Of a stretch of DNA of 64,000 bases, positions 25,436-33,380 are shown in pieces. This DNA comes from QHXW01 sp035280425. Its GTDB lineage: Bacteria > Acidobacteriota > Terriglobia > Bryobacterales > Bryobacteraceae. Where the stretch lies: the NCBI GenBank assembly GCA_035280425.1, contig DATEFW010000006.1, forward strand, positions 73,348-137,347, in the 5' to 3' direction. The notes under the pieces were generated by a model. The model saw only the letters and a list, made by a program, of their open reading frames with translations, was not told the DNA's origin and did not search any database. How positions within the stretch are numbered: the first letter of the stretch is position 1; every line of letters starts with the position of its first letter. The position numbers and the translations under genes were made by a program.

Positions 25436-25469
25436 GCTATACTACGGGATTAGTCCTGCTCGACTAATC
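25436..25469 (+). promoter_or_regulatory. efp promoter with perfect 8-bp inverted repeat at the start site
   Basis: An extended -10 (TGCTATACT, hexamer 25438-25443) is followed by the inverted repeat GATTAGTC (25448-25455) and GACTAATC (25462-25469) with a 6-nt loop. Transcription should start at about 25450, so the repeat is either an operator over the start point or a hairpin at the very 5' end of the efp mRNA. Confidence 0.5.
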
Positions 25470-25494
25470 TCAACCAATTTGGAGTGCTGGTTTC

Positions 25495-26052
25495 ATGATT
25501 GCCTCAACACAAATGCGCCCGGGAATGGTGATTAAGTTCAACAACGAGTTGTTTTCCATCTTTAGCGTCAATCACCGGACGCCCGGAAACTTGCGGGGCT
25601 TCGTGCAGGCCAAAATGCGCAATTTGCGCAGCGGCTCCATGATTGAGCACCGCTTTTCGTCGGAAGACCGCGTTGAGCGCGCCGTGCTCGACGAGCATCA
25701 GATGGAATACCTCTACGACGACGGCGAGTATTACTACTTCATGAACACCGAGAATTACGAGCAGATGCATCTGACCAAAGATATTCTCGGTGATGGCGTA
25801 AACTATCTCGTGCCGCAGCTCAGCGTGAAGATCGAATTCTTTGAAGGCAAGCCGATCAGCGTGGAATTGCCCGCCACCGTCGATCTCACGGTGGTCGAAA
25901 CCGAGCCCGGCATCAAGGGCGCCAGCGTCTCGAACGTCACCAAGCCGGCAAAGCTCGAAACCGGGCTTGTGGTGCAGGTGCCGCCCTTCATCGCCGAAGG
26001 CGAAAAAATCCGCGTCAACACCGCCGAAGGAACGTATCAGGAAAGAGCCTGA
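25495..26052 (+). CDS. efp: Elongation factor P
   Basis: 185 residues with the three OB/KOW beta-barrel domains (about 1-63, 64-125, 128-185). It binds the ribosome between P and E sites and relieves stalling at polyproline. The first-domain loop reads HRTPGNLRGFVQAKMRN: by alignment with E. coli EF-P the modified Lys34 position (PGKGQAF) is Asn32, with Arg two residues further on, so neither the lysylated Lys nor the rhamnosylated Arg position is conserved. The C-terminus overlaps the end of the convergent selA gene by 16 nt. Clear GGAG upstream of ATG at 25495. Confidence 0.96.
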   Translation: MIASTQMRPGMVIKFNNELFSIFSVNHRTPGNLRGFVQAKMRNLRSGSMIEHRFSSEDRVERAVLDEHQMEYLYDDGEYYYFMNTENYEQMHLTKDILGDGVNYLVPQLSVKIEFFEGKPISVELPATVDLTVVETEPGIKGASVSNVTKPAKLETGLVVQVPPFIAEGEKIRVNTAEGTYQERA

Positions 26053-27365
26053 AGCGCGCGGATCAGCTCCGCTTCTTCCTCGGGAAAAACCGTCCGCAGA
26101 TCCAGCAGCAACCGGTCTTCTTCGATTCGCGCGATCACCGGCGGGTCGGCCATCCGTAACTGCCGCTCCGAACGGACAACATCGCGTTGATCGATCACAA
26201 TCAGCCAGGTGGAAATCGATTGCGCCGGAGTCGAGCCACCGCCGATTACCGATTCGCCTGGCTCGATCCGGGCGCGCAGCCCCGGCGTTTGCGCCACCAG
26301 TCGCTCGCCGCGCTTGCGGATCTCATCCGCGGTCATGCGAATCATTGCCAGCGCCGGAATGCGGTCCCACTGTTCGAATAACAGCGCCCGGAGCGTCTCT
26401 TCGAGCGCCTGGTAAATCAATTTATCCAGCCGCAGCGCGCGAAACATTGGATTGCGTCGCAGCCGCGCCACAATCTCCGGTTTTCCGGCCAGGATGCCTG
26501 CCTGCGGCCCTCCCAGCAGCTTGTCGCCGCTGAAAGAAACCAGGTCAACTCCCACGCCCAGGCTGTCCGCCACCAGCGGCTCGTCGATCCCGAACGGCTT
26601 CAGATCGGCTACGCAGCCGCTGCCCAGGTCCTCATAGACCGGAATGCCGCGCTCTTTCCCCAACGCCGCCAGCTCGCTTAGCTCCGGCCGCGCCGTGAAT
26701 CCCTCGATCCGAAAATTGCTCGGATGCACGCGCAGCAGCAGTCGCGTGCGTTCATTGATTGCGTTGCGGTAATCCTGGATGCCGGTCTTGTTGGTTGTGC
26801 CGACCTCGCGCAGCACGGCTCCCGAGCGCTGCATGATATCCGGAATGCGGAAGCCGTCGCCGATCTCGATCAGCTCGCCGCGCGACACGATCACTTCATA
26901 CCCCAACGCCAGCTCGTTGAGCGCCAGATAAATCGCGGCGGCGTTATTGTTCACCGCAATCGCCGGGCATCCCAGCAGCCGCTCGAAGAGCACGCCGGCG
27001 TGGACGTCGCGCTTGCCGCGTTTCCCCGTACCAAGGTCGTACTCGAGATTCGAATACCCCGCGATGGCCTTCTGCGGCCCGAGCGGCGCTCGACCCAGGT
27101 TGGTATGCAGCACCACCCCGGTCGCGTTGATCACGCGCCGCAGCGACGGCCGCCCCAGCGCTTCGAGCGCCCGCGTCACTTCGACCTCAACCGGAGTCTC
27201 TTCCGCGCCGTTCGCGCCCGAAATGATCTTCGCCCGCCGGTCGTCGAGCGCCCGCCGCACTTCCTCGACCACAACCGCTCGCGGAAATCGCGCCAGCGCC
27301 GGCCCCAGGCGCGAGAGCACCTCGTGCACCGCCGGCAGTTCGCGCAGTTTTTCGCTTTCCGCCAC
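26037..27365 (-). CDS. selA: L-seryl-tRNA(Sec) selenium transferase
   Basis: 442 residues, full length. It is a PLP enzyme that converts Ser-tRNA(Sec) to Sec-tRNA(Sec) using selenophosphate. The N-terminal helical domain (LRELPAVHEVLSRLGPALARF) and INATGVVLHTNLGRAPL are diagnostic, and the Schiff-base Lys lies in SFSGDKLLGGPQAGILAGK. It starts with GTG, and TAGGAT ends 8 nt upstream. Neither selB, selD nor tRNA-Sec is in this window, so the rest of the pathway must be elsewhere. Its 3' end overlaps efp by 16 nt on the opposite strand. Confidence 0.95.
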   Translation of the reverse strand: MAESEKLRELPAVHEVLSRLGPALARFPRAVVVEEVRRALDDRRAKIISGANGAEETPVEVEVTRALEALGRPSLRRVINATGVVLHTNLGRAPLGPQKAIAGYSNLEYDLGTGKRGKRDVHAGVLFERLLGCPAIAVNNNAAAIYLALNELALGYEVIVSRGELIEIGDGFRIPDIMQRSGAVLREVGTTNKTGIQDYRNAINERTRLLLRVHPSNFRIEGFTARPELSELAALGKERGIPVYEDLGSGCVADLKPFGIDEPLVADSLGVGVDLVSFSGDKLLGGPQAGILAGKPEIVARLRRNPMFRALRLDKLIYQALEETLRALLFEQWDRIPALAMIRMTADEIRKRGERLVAQTPGLRARIEPGESVIGGGSTPAQSISTWLIVIDQRDVVRSERQLRMADPPVIARIEEDRLLLDLRTVFPEEEAELIRALQALS

Positions 27366-27373
27366 GAAAATTG

Positions 27374-27379
27374 ATCCTA
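27374..27379 (-). promoter_or_regulatory. -10-like element of selA
   Basis: TAGGAT on the minus strand ends 8 nt before the GTG start at 27365. It is a weak match to TATAAT (4 of 6) but at the same distance as in other apparent leaderless genes of the window. Confidence 0.35.
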
Positions 27380-27475
27380 TCGGGAGTACAACGCCTTGTC
27401 CAGTCGGTAGGGATTCCCGAACCCAGACCTCCCAGCAAGCGTCCCCGGCCTCAATGTGCTCCTTCTTGACGAGAT

Positions 27476-27483
27476 GTTATGAT
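27476..27483 (+). promoter_or_regulatory. Possible extended -10 of tig
   Basis: TATGAT (27478-27483) is the -10 candidate and is preceded directly by GT, giving TGTTATGAT, an extended -10 shape. The -35 is poor. The predicted start near 27490 leaves about 24 nt of leader containing GAGGTG ahead of the TTG start of tig. Confidence 0.35.
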
Positions 27484-27513
27484 GAAATTGACTCCACCCG
27501 AGGTGAATCCCTT

Positions 27514-28782
27514 TTGGCATTAGTAGAAGGTTGCAGGCATTCGCTCGATATTTCAGTCCCCGTGGATACCGTGGATGCGGAAACCGAGCGCGTTGTCAAT
27601 TCATTTCAAAAGCGGGCAAAACTCCCGGGCTTCCGGCCCGGCCACGCGCCTCCCAATCTCATCCGCAAACAGTTTGCCGGCGATATCCGCCAGCAGGTGC
27701 TCGAGAACCTCGTTCCCAAATTTCTAAACAAAGAGCTGGAAAAAACCGACCTGCGCATCGTCGGCACACCGGATATCTCCGACGTTCAGTTCGAGCGCGG
27801 CCAGCCCCTCAAGTTCAAGGCCGAATTCGAAGTCCTTCCGGAAATCGAGCTGAAGGATTACCAGAACCTCAGCGTCGCCTATCAGGACCCGCAGATCACT
27901 GACGAGGACGTCGCCAAGCGCCTGGAAGAGCTTCGCGATCAGAAGGCCGATTACAGCAACGTCGATCCGCGGCCCATCGCCGATGGCGATTACGCGGTCA
28001 TCTCGATCGAAAGCATCAGCGGCGTCGAAGGCCAGCCCGTGAAGCAGAACGAGATGATGCTGCACATCGGTGGCGAAGACACCGTTCCGGCCTTCACCGA
28101 GAATCTCCGCGGCCTCACGCCCGGAGACGAAAAGGATTTCGACGTCACTTATCCGGAAGATTACGGGCAATCGAAGCTTGCCGGGCGCACCATCCGGTTT
28201 CACGCCGTGGTGAAAGGCATCCGAAAAAAAGAATTGCCGGAATTAAACGACGAGTTCGCGCAAGACCTGGGCGATTTCCGTACCATGGACGAACTCCGCG
28301 ACGCCCTCCGCAAAAGCATGTTCGCCCAGAAACAGGTCGAAGCGCAGCGCGCTGCGAAAGATAAGATCGTGGAGGGCCTGGTCTATCTGCATGACTTTCC
28401 GGTCCCCGAGGCGTTTATCGACCGCCAGGTGCGCAACCGCGTCGAGCAGACGCTGCACTCGCTCGCTGCCGAAGGCGTCGACGCCAGCAAAATTCAGCTT
28501 GATTGGCAAAAGTTAAAGTCCGCCCAGCGCGACAAGGCCTTGCGGGAGGTCAAAGCTTCCCTGCTGCTTTCAAAAATCGCCGAGCGCGAGGCCATCGCCG
28601 CCACCCGCGACGAGGTGGATAAAGAAGTCGAGCGTATTGCAAAACAGCAGCGCGAGCCGTTCGCCGCCGTCAGGCTGCGCTTTGAGAAGGACGGGACGAT
28701 GGGCCGCATCGCCTCCCATATCCAGACCGAGAAAACTCTCAATTACCTGTTCGAACATGCCCAGAAGACCGTCGAGGCCTAG
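27514..28782 (+). CDS. tig: Trigger factor
   Basis: 422 residues from TTG at 27514 (LALVEGCRHSLDISVPV, like the family start). An earlier open stretch lies antisense to selA and is discarded. The N-terminal ribosome-binding domain has the signature FRPGHAPPNLIRKQF near residue 45. An FKBP-like prolyl isomerase domain follows (about 150-245) and then the helical arms. It acts at the ribosome exit tunnel. GAGGTG lies about 9 nt before the start. It heads a tig-clpX-lon series in which clpP is not present. Confidence 0.96.
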   Translation: MALVEGCRHSLDISVPVDTVDAETERVVNSFQKRAKLPGFRPGHAPPNLIRKQFAGDIRQQVLENLVPKFLNKELEKTDLRIVGTPDISDVQFERGQPLKFKAEFEVLPEIELKDYQNLSVAYQDPQITDEDVAKRLEELRDQKADYSNVDPRPIADGDYAVISIESISGVEGQPVKQNEMMLHIGGEDTVPAFTENLRGLTPGDEKDFDVTYPEDYGQSKLAGRTIRFHAVVKGIRKKELPELNDEFAQDLGDFRTMDELRDALRKSMFAQKQVEAQRAAKDKIVEGLVYLHDFPVPEAFIDRQVRNRVEQTLHSLAAEGVDASKIQLDWQKLKSAQRDKALREVKASLLLSKIAEREAIAATRDEVDKEVERIAKQQREPFAAVRLRFEKDGTMGRIASHIQTEKTLNYLFEHAQKTVEA

Positions 28783-28964
28783 GGTGTTACCCTGCCGGCG
28801 AATTCCCGTAACCCAAAGGATGTAACGGAATTATTGCTATCCAATGTTCAATTGCTTCCAATCCCGGTTCGGGCGATAATGGGACTGGTATTCCTAAGTC
28901 AGACATGCGCCCGACCGAGCCACTTCCCCCGGAGCGCAGCATTGGTGGGTAGAGGAGAAATCGT
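28783..28964. other. Intergenic stretch between tig and clpX, no clpP
   Basis: 182 bases where many bacteria carry clpP. No reading frame of useful length is seen in it. It ends with GGAG 7 nt before the clpX GTG. A 5-nt AT-richer patch (AATTATTGC) near 28830 could be part of a promoter but is not convincing. Confidence 0.5.
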
Positions 28965-30236
28965 GTGAAGCGACCCGGATCGGATGAAGCCCTTCGGTGC
29001 TCCTTCTGTCATAAAAGCCAGGATGTCGTCGGTAAGCTGATTTCCTCCCCCAGCGACTACCCGCGCGCCTACATCTGCGATGAATGTATCGCAGTCTGTA
29101 ATTCGATCCTGGAAGACGACAAGGCCGAGCAGCCCACCACGAGCCCGAACAAGCTGCCCAAGCCGCTCGAGGTCAAAGAATACCTGGACCAGTACGTGAT
29201 CGGACAGGAAGCCACCAAGAAAAAACTGGCGGTCGCCGTCTATAACCATTGCAAGCGCATCCATATGAACCGGATGCGTAACACCGAAGTCGAGCTGTCG
29301 AAATCCAACATCCTGCTCATCGGCCCCACCGGCACCGGCAAAACCCTGATGGCCCAGACGCTGGCCCGCATTCTGGACGTTCCGTTCGCCATCGTGGACG
29401 CCACCACCCTCACCGAAGCCGGTTATGTGGGCGAGGATGTCGAAAACATCATCCTCAAGCTGCTTCAGGCGGCCGACGGCGACGTGCCGAAATGCCAGCA
29501 GGGGATCATCTACATCGACGAGATCGATAAAATCTGCCGCAAGGACGAAAACCCGTCGATTACGCGCGACGTCTCCGGTGAAGGCGTGCAGCAGGCGCTG
29601 CTCAAGATTCTGGAAGGAACCGTAGCCAACGTTCCTCCGCAAGGCGGCCGCAAGCATCCGCACCAGGAGTTCACGCCGGTCGATACCACCAACATCCTGT
29701 TCATCTGTGGCGGAGCGTTCGTGGGCCTCGAAAAGGTCATCGGCAAGCGCGTCGGCAAGAAGTCCATGGGATTCATCTCCGAGCAGGAGAATAATCACGT
29801 CAAGCCCCTGACTGTCGGCGGCCAGCGCGATATCGATCTGCTTGAACAGGTGCAGCCCACCGACCTGATCAAATTCGGCTTTATTCCCGAATTTATCGGC
29901 CGCCTGCCGGTGGTGGCGGTATTGCAGGATCTCGATAAGGCGGCTCTCATTCAGATCCTCACCAAACCCAAGAACGCCATCGTCCGCCAGTACCAAAAGC
30001 TCTTTGAATTCGAAAACGTGCGCCTGAAGTTCAGCGATGATGCGCTCGAAGCCATCGCCTCGCTCGCCATGGAGCGAAAAGTCGGCGCCCGCGGCCTCCG
30101 CATGATTCTGGAAGACCTGATGCTCGACCTGATGTACTACCTGCCATCCTACAAAAAGGTCCGCGAATTCCAGGTCACCAAGGAAATGGTGCTTTCGCAG
30201 AAAATCAGTCTTACACTATTAGAAAAGGCCGGTTAG
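28965..30236 (+). CDS. clpX: ATP-dependent Clp protease ATP-binding subunit ClpX
   Basis: 423 residues from GTG with GAGGAG just upstream. The N-terminal zinc-binding domain has CSFCHKSQDVV and CDECIAVC. The AAA+ domain has Walker A IGPTGTGKT, Walker B IYIDEIDKI, the pore loop GYVGEDVEN and the sensor regions, ending in the small C-terminal domain VGARGLRMILEDLMLDL. The ClpP-docking loop usually reads IGF and here reads KSMGFISE, so MGF. It unfolds substrates for ClpP. Lon follows 63 nt later. The absence of clpP beside it is unusual. Confidence 0.97.
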   Translation: MKRPGSDEALRCSFCHKSQDVVGKLISSPSDYPRAYICDECIAVCNSILEDDKAEQPTTSPNKLPKPLEVKEYLDQYVIGQEATKKKLAVAVYNHCKRIHMNRMRNTEVELSKSNILLIGPTGTGKTLMAQTLARILDVPFAIVDATTLTEAGYVGEDVENIILKLLQAADGDVPKCQQGIIYIDEIDKICRKDENPSITRDVSGEGVQQALLKILEGTVANVPPQGGRKHPHQEFTPVDTTNILFICGGAFVGLEKVIGKRVGKKSMGFISEQENNHVKPLTVGGQRDIDLLEQVQPTDLIKFGFIPEFIGRLPVVAVLQDLDKAALIQILTKPKNAIVRQYQKLFEFENVRLKFSDDALEAIASLAMERKVGARGLRMILEDLMLDLMYYLPSYKKVREFQVTKEMVLSQKISLTLLEKAG

Positions 30237-30299
30237 CGGAAAGCAGGCGCCGGATGCTATGCTTGCTTCCGGCGGACCGGCTGGTTCCCCAAGGTTTTC

Positions 30300-32732
30300 A
30301 TGCTCACTTCGAAAGAGAAATCCGATACTAAGCGCTTGCCGATGATGCCCATCCGGGACGTCGTCATCTTCCCTTACATGATGACGCCCTTCGTGGTGGG
30401 ACGCGAATCGAGCGTCCGCGCCCTCGAAGAAGCCATGGCCGGCGACAAGAAGATCTTTCTTGCCACCCAGCACGACGCTTCCATCGATGAGCCCAAGCCC
30501 GACGAGATTTATAGCGTCGGCACCGTAGTCAACATCGTCCAGAGTCTGAAGCTGCCGGACGGCAACATCAAAGTCCTGGTCGAAGGCGTGGAGCGCGCCA
30601 AGGTCGTTTCCATCTCGGACGACGAAGGTTTCTTCCGCGCCGTCGTGCGCACCGTCAGTTTCAAGGTCGAGCCCGGTCCGCAGCTCGAAGCGCTCGTCTC
30701 TCGCGTCACCAGTCTGTTCGAGCAGTACGTCAAGCTGAGCCAGAACCTCAACTACGAAACCATGATCGCGGCGGCCCGCGTCGACGATCCCGGAAAGCTG
30801 GCCGATACCGTCGGCGCCAACCTGCAGCTCACCATCGAGGAAAAACAGGATCTGCTCGAAATCTTCGATCCCATCGACCGGCTCACCCGCGTGGCCGAGA
30901 TGCTGGATATCGAGATCGAAAAGCTGAACGTCGACCGCACCATTCAAGGCCGCGTGAAGCGCCAGATGGAGAAGGCCCAGAAAGAGTATTACCTCAACGA
31001 AAAAATCAAGGCCATCCAGAAGGAGCTGGGCCGCGGCGAAAAGAGCGAGATCGACGAGCTCAAAAAGCGCATCGAAACCGCCGGCATGACCAAAGACGCT
31101 CTCGAAAAGGCTACCGCGGAGTTGAAGCGTCTCGAGAATATGCCGCCTATGTCGGCCGAATCCACAGTCTCGCGCAATTACCTCGATTGGCTGCTGGCTG
31201 TGCCGTGGAAGAAGCGGTCGAAAGAAATTCGCGATTTGAAATTCGCCGAAAACGTCCTCGAATCGGATCACTACGGTCTGGAAAAGATCAAAGAGCGCAT
31301 CCTCGAGTTCCTGGCAGTCCGGCGCCTCGTCAAGAATCCGAAAGGCTCGATCCTCTGCTTCGTCGGGCCCCCGGGCGTGGGCAAAACTTCGCTCGGCATG
31401 TCGATTGCCAAGGCCACCGGCCGCAAGTTTGTCCGCCTGTCCCTTGGCGGCGTGCGCGATGAGGCCGAAATTCGCGGCCACCGCCGCACCTACATTGGCG
31501 CTCTTCCCGGCCAGATCATCCAGATGATGAAGAAGGCCGCGACCCGCAATCCGGTCTTTATGCTGGACGAAGTCGACAAGATGTCGATGGACTTTCGCGG
31601 CGACCCGTCTTCGGCGCTGCTTGAAGTGCTCGATCCCGAACAAAACTTCATGTTCATGGATCATTATCTCGACGTCGAGTACGACCTCAGCCAGGTCTTC
31701 TTCATTGCCACCGCCAACGTGCTGCACACCATTCCGCCTGCCCTCCAGGACCGCATGGAAGTCATCCGGCTCTCGGGCTACACCGAATTCGAAAAGCTCG
31801 AGATCGCCAAGCGCTTCCTGGTTAAAAAGCAGATGGATCAGGCCGGCTTGAGCGGCAAGCAGATCGAATTCAACGACAGCGGCCTTACCGGGCTCATCCA
31901 GTTCTATACGCGGGAAGCCGGCGTGCGCAACCTCGAGCGCGAAATCGGCAATATCTGCCGCAAGACCGCGCGTAAGGTGGTCAATCACCAGAGCGCGCCG
32001 GGCAAGAACAAAAGCGACCTTCCAATTGAGGTGATCACCCAGGATAAACTGGCCGACCTGCTTGGTCCGGCTAAGTTCAGAGATCTCACCGCGGACCACA
32101 AAAACGAAGTCGGCGCCGCGACCGGCCTGGCTTGGACCGAGGTGGGAGGCCAGATCCTCACCACCGAAGCCACCCTCATGGAAGGAAAAGGCAAACTGAC
32201 CGTCACCGGCAAGCTCGGTGACGTCATGCAGGAATCGGCGCAGGCGGCTATGAGTTACATCCGGTCGCGCGCCCACCAGTTTGGACTGCCGCGCGACTTC
32301 TATCGTAATCTGGATGTGCACCTGCACATCCCCGAGGGCGCCATTCCCAAGGATGGACCTTCGGCTGGAATTACCATCGCCACAACAATTTGCAGCGCTC
32401 TAACGAAAATTCCAGTCCGCGGCGACGTCGCCATGACCGGTGAAATCACCCTGCGCGGCAAGGTTCTGCCCATCGGCGGACTTAAGGAAAAGCTGATGGC
32501 AGCCCACCGGCACGGAATTTTCGAAGCCGTCCTGCCCCTCGACAACCAAAAGGACCTGCCGGATATTCCGGAAAATATCCGTAACGTCATGAAGCTGCAC
32601 TTCGTCGAGAACATGGACGAAGTTCTCAAGGTGGCGCTCGAGCGCGAGATCGTTGCATTGCCGATGCCCCCGGCAGGACCGGGTGTCGAAATTGCCTCGC
32701 AGCCGGCGGCCGAGGAGAACCGGGCGCACTAA
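30300..32732 (+). CDS. lon: ATP-dependent protease Lon
   Basis: 810 residues, full LonA. An N-terminal substrate-binding domain (about 10-205), the long helical linker, the AAA+ domain with Walker A FVGPPGVGKTSLG and Walker B VFMLDEVDKM, and the serine protease domain with catalytic Ser in PKDGPSAGITIAT and Lys in RGKVLPIGGLKEK. It degrades misfolded and regulatory proteins in the cytoplasm. Start ATG at 30300. The following engB gene begins 39 nt later on the same strand. Confidence 0.98.
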   Translation: MLTSKEKSDTKRLPMMPIRDVVIFPYMMTPFVVGRESSVRALEEAMAGDKKIFLATQHDASIDEPKPDEIYSVGTVVNIVQSLKLPDGNIKVLVEGVERAKVVSISDDEGFFRAVVRTVSFKVEPGPQLEALVSRVTSLFEQYVKLSQNLNYETMIAAARVDDPGKLADTVGANLQLTIEEKQDLLEIFDPIDRLTRVAEMLDIEIEKLNVDRTIQGRVKRQMEKAQKEYYLNEKIKAIQKELGRGEKSEIDELKKRIETAGMTKDALEKATAELKRLENMPPMSAESTVSRNYLDWLLAVPWKKRSKEIRDLKFAENVLESDHYGLEKIKERILEFLAVRRLVKNPKGSILCFVGPPGVGKTSLGMSIAKATGRKFVRLSLGGVRDEAEIRGHRRTYIGALPGQIIQMMKKAATRNPVFMLDEVDKMSMDFRGDPSSALLEVLDPEQNFMFMDHYLDVEYDLSQVFFIATANVLHTIPPALQDRMEVIRLSGYTEFEKLEIAKRFLVKKQMDQAGLSGKQIEFNDSGLTGLIQFYTREAGVRNLEREIGNICRKTARKVVNHQSAPGKNKSDLPIEVITQDKLADLLGPAKFRDLTADHKNEVGAATGLAWTEVGGQILTTEATLMEGKGKLTVTGKLGDVMQESAQAAMSYIRSRAHQFGLPRDFYRNLDVHLHIPEGAIPKDGPSAGITIATTICSALTKIPVRGDVAMTGEITLRGKVLPIGGLKEKLMAAHRHGIFEAVLPLDNQKDLPDIPENIRNVMKLHFVENMDEVLKVALEREIVALPMPPAGPGVEIASQPAAEENRAH

Positions 32733-32771
32733 GGGGGTTTATACCGGCAGGCCGGCGCCGCCCAAAAGCGT

Positions 32772-33380
32772 TTGCCGAAAGCCGCGCTTTTTGCTAGTTT
32801 GTTAGCAGATTTCATCGTGAGTGCGGCGGGCCCTCGAGAGTTTCCCTCCGAGGGTCTGGCCGAGATCGCATTCTTAGGGAGAAGTAACGTCGGAAAGTCC
32901 AGCCTGATCAACGCTCTGGTCGGGAACAAGGGACTGGCGCACACCAGTAACACACCGGGTCGCACACAAACGATCAACTTCTATCGGGTCACTTGTGGGG
33001 CCGCTCAGGGCGTATATTATTTCGTCGACTTGCCGGGATACGGTTACTCCCGGGTTTCCCGGCAACAGGCGCAGAGCTGGAAAAAGCTCATTGAAAATTA
33101 TTTGTTAACTCGAAAGACGCTCGAACTGGCGCTCGTGATCCTGGACGCCCGCCGCGGCTGGATGCCGCACGACCTGGAGCTCAAGCGTTGGCTCGAGATG
33201 CACCACCGGCGATACGTCGTGATCGCCACAAAGATGGATAAACTCAATCAATCGGACGCAACGCGCCGTCTGGCCGATATCCACAGGGAACAGCCGGACG
33301 CGCTCGCGTGCTCGGCCGTCACCGGCCGGGGAGTGAGGGAAATTTGGCAAGCGATAGCGAAAACAACCCACAGTCGGTAA
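32772..33380 (+). CDS. engB: Ribosome biogenesis GTP-binding protein (EngB/YsxC)
   Basis: 202 residues from TTG. A GTG at 32817 would give 187 residues, but the longer N-terminus matches the family. The GTPase motifs are GRSNVGKSS (G1), TPGRTQTINFY (G2), DLPGYGYS (G3), TKMDK (G4) and CSAVTGRG (G5). It assists 50S subunit assembly. The 3' end overlaps the start of rho: the TTG start of rho lies inside the last 13 codons, suggesting coupling. Confidence 0.94.
   Translation: MPKAALFASLLADFIVSAAGPREFPSEGLAEIAFLGRSNVGKSSLINALVGNKGLAHTSNTPGRTQTINFYRVTCGAAQGVYYFVDLPGYGYSRVSRQQAQSWKKLIENYLLTRKTLELALVILDARRGWMPHDLELKRWLEMHHRRYVVIATKMDKLNQSDATRRLADIHREQPDALACSAVTGRGVREIWQAIAKTTHSR

Noticed and set aside
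30219..32327. Open frame of 702 codons on the minus strand
   Set aside because: Exact antisense of lon; long only because of the GC-rich codon pattern.
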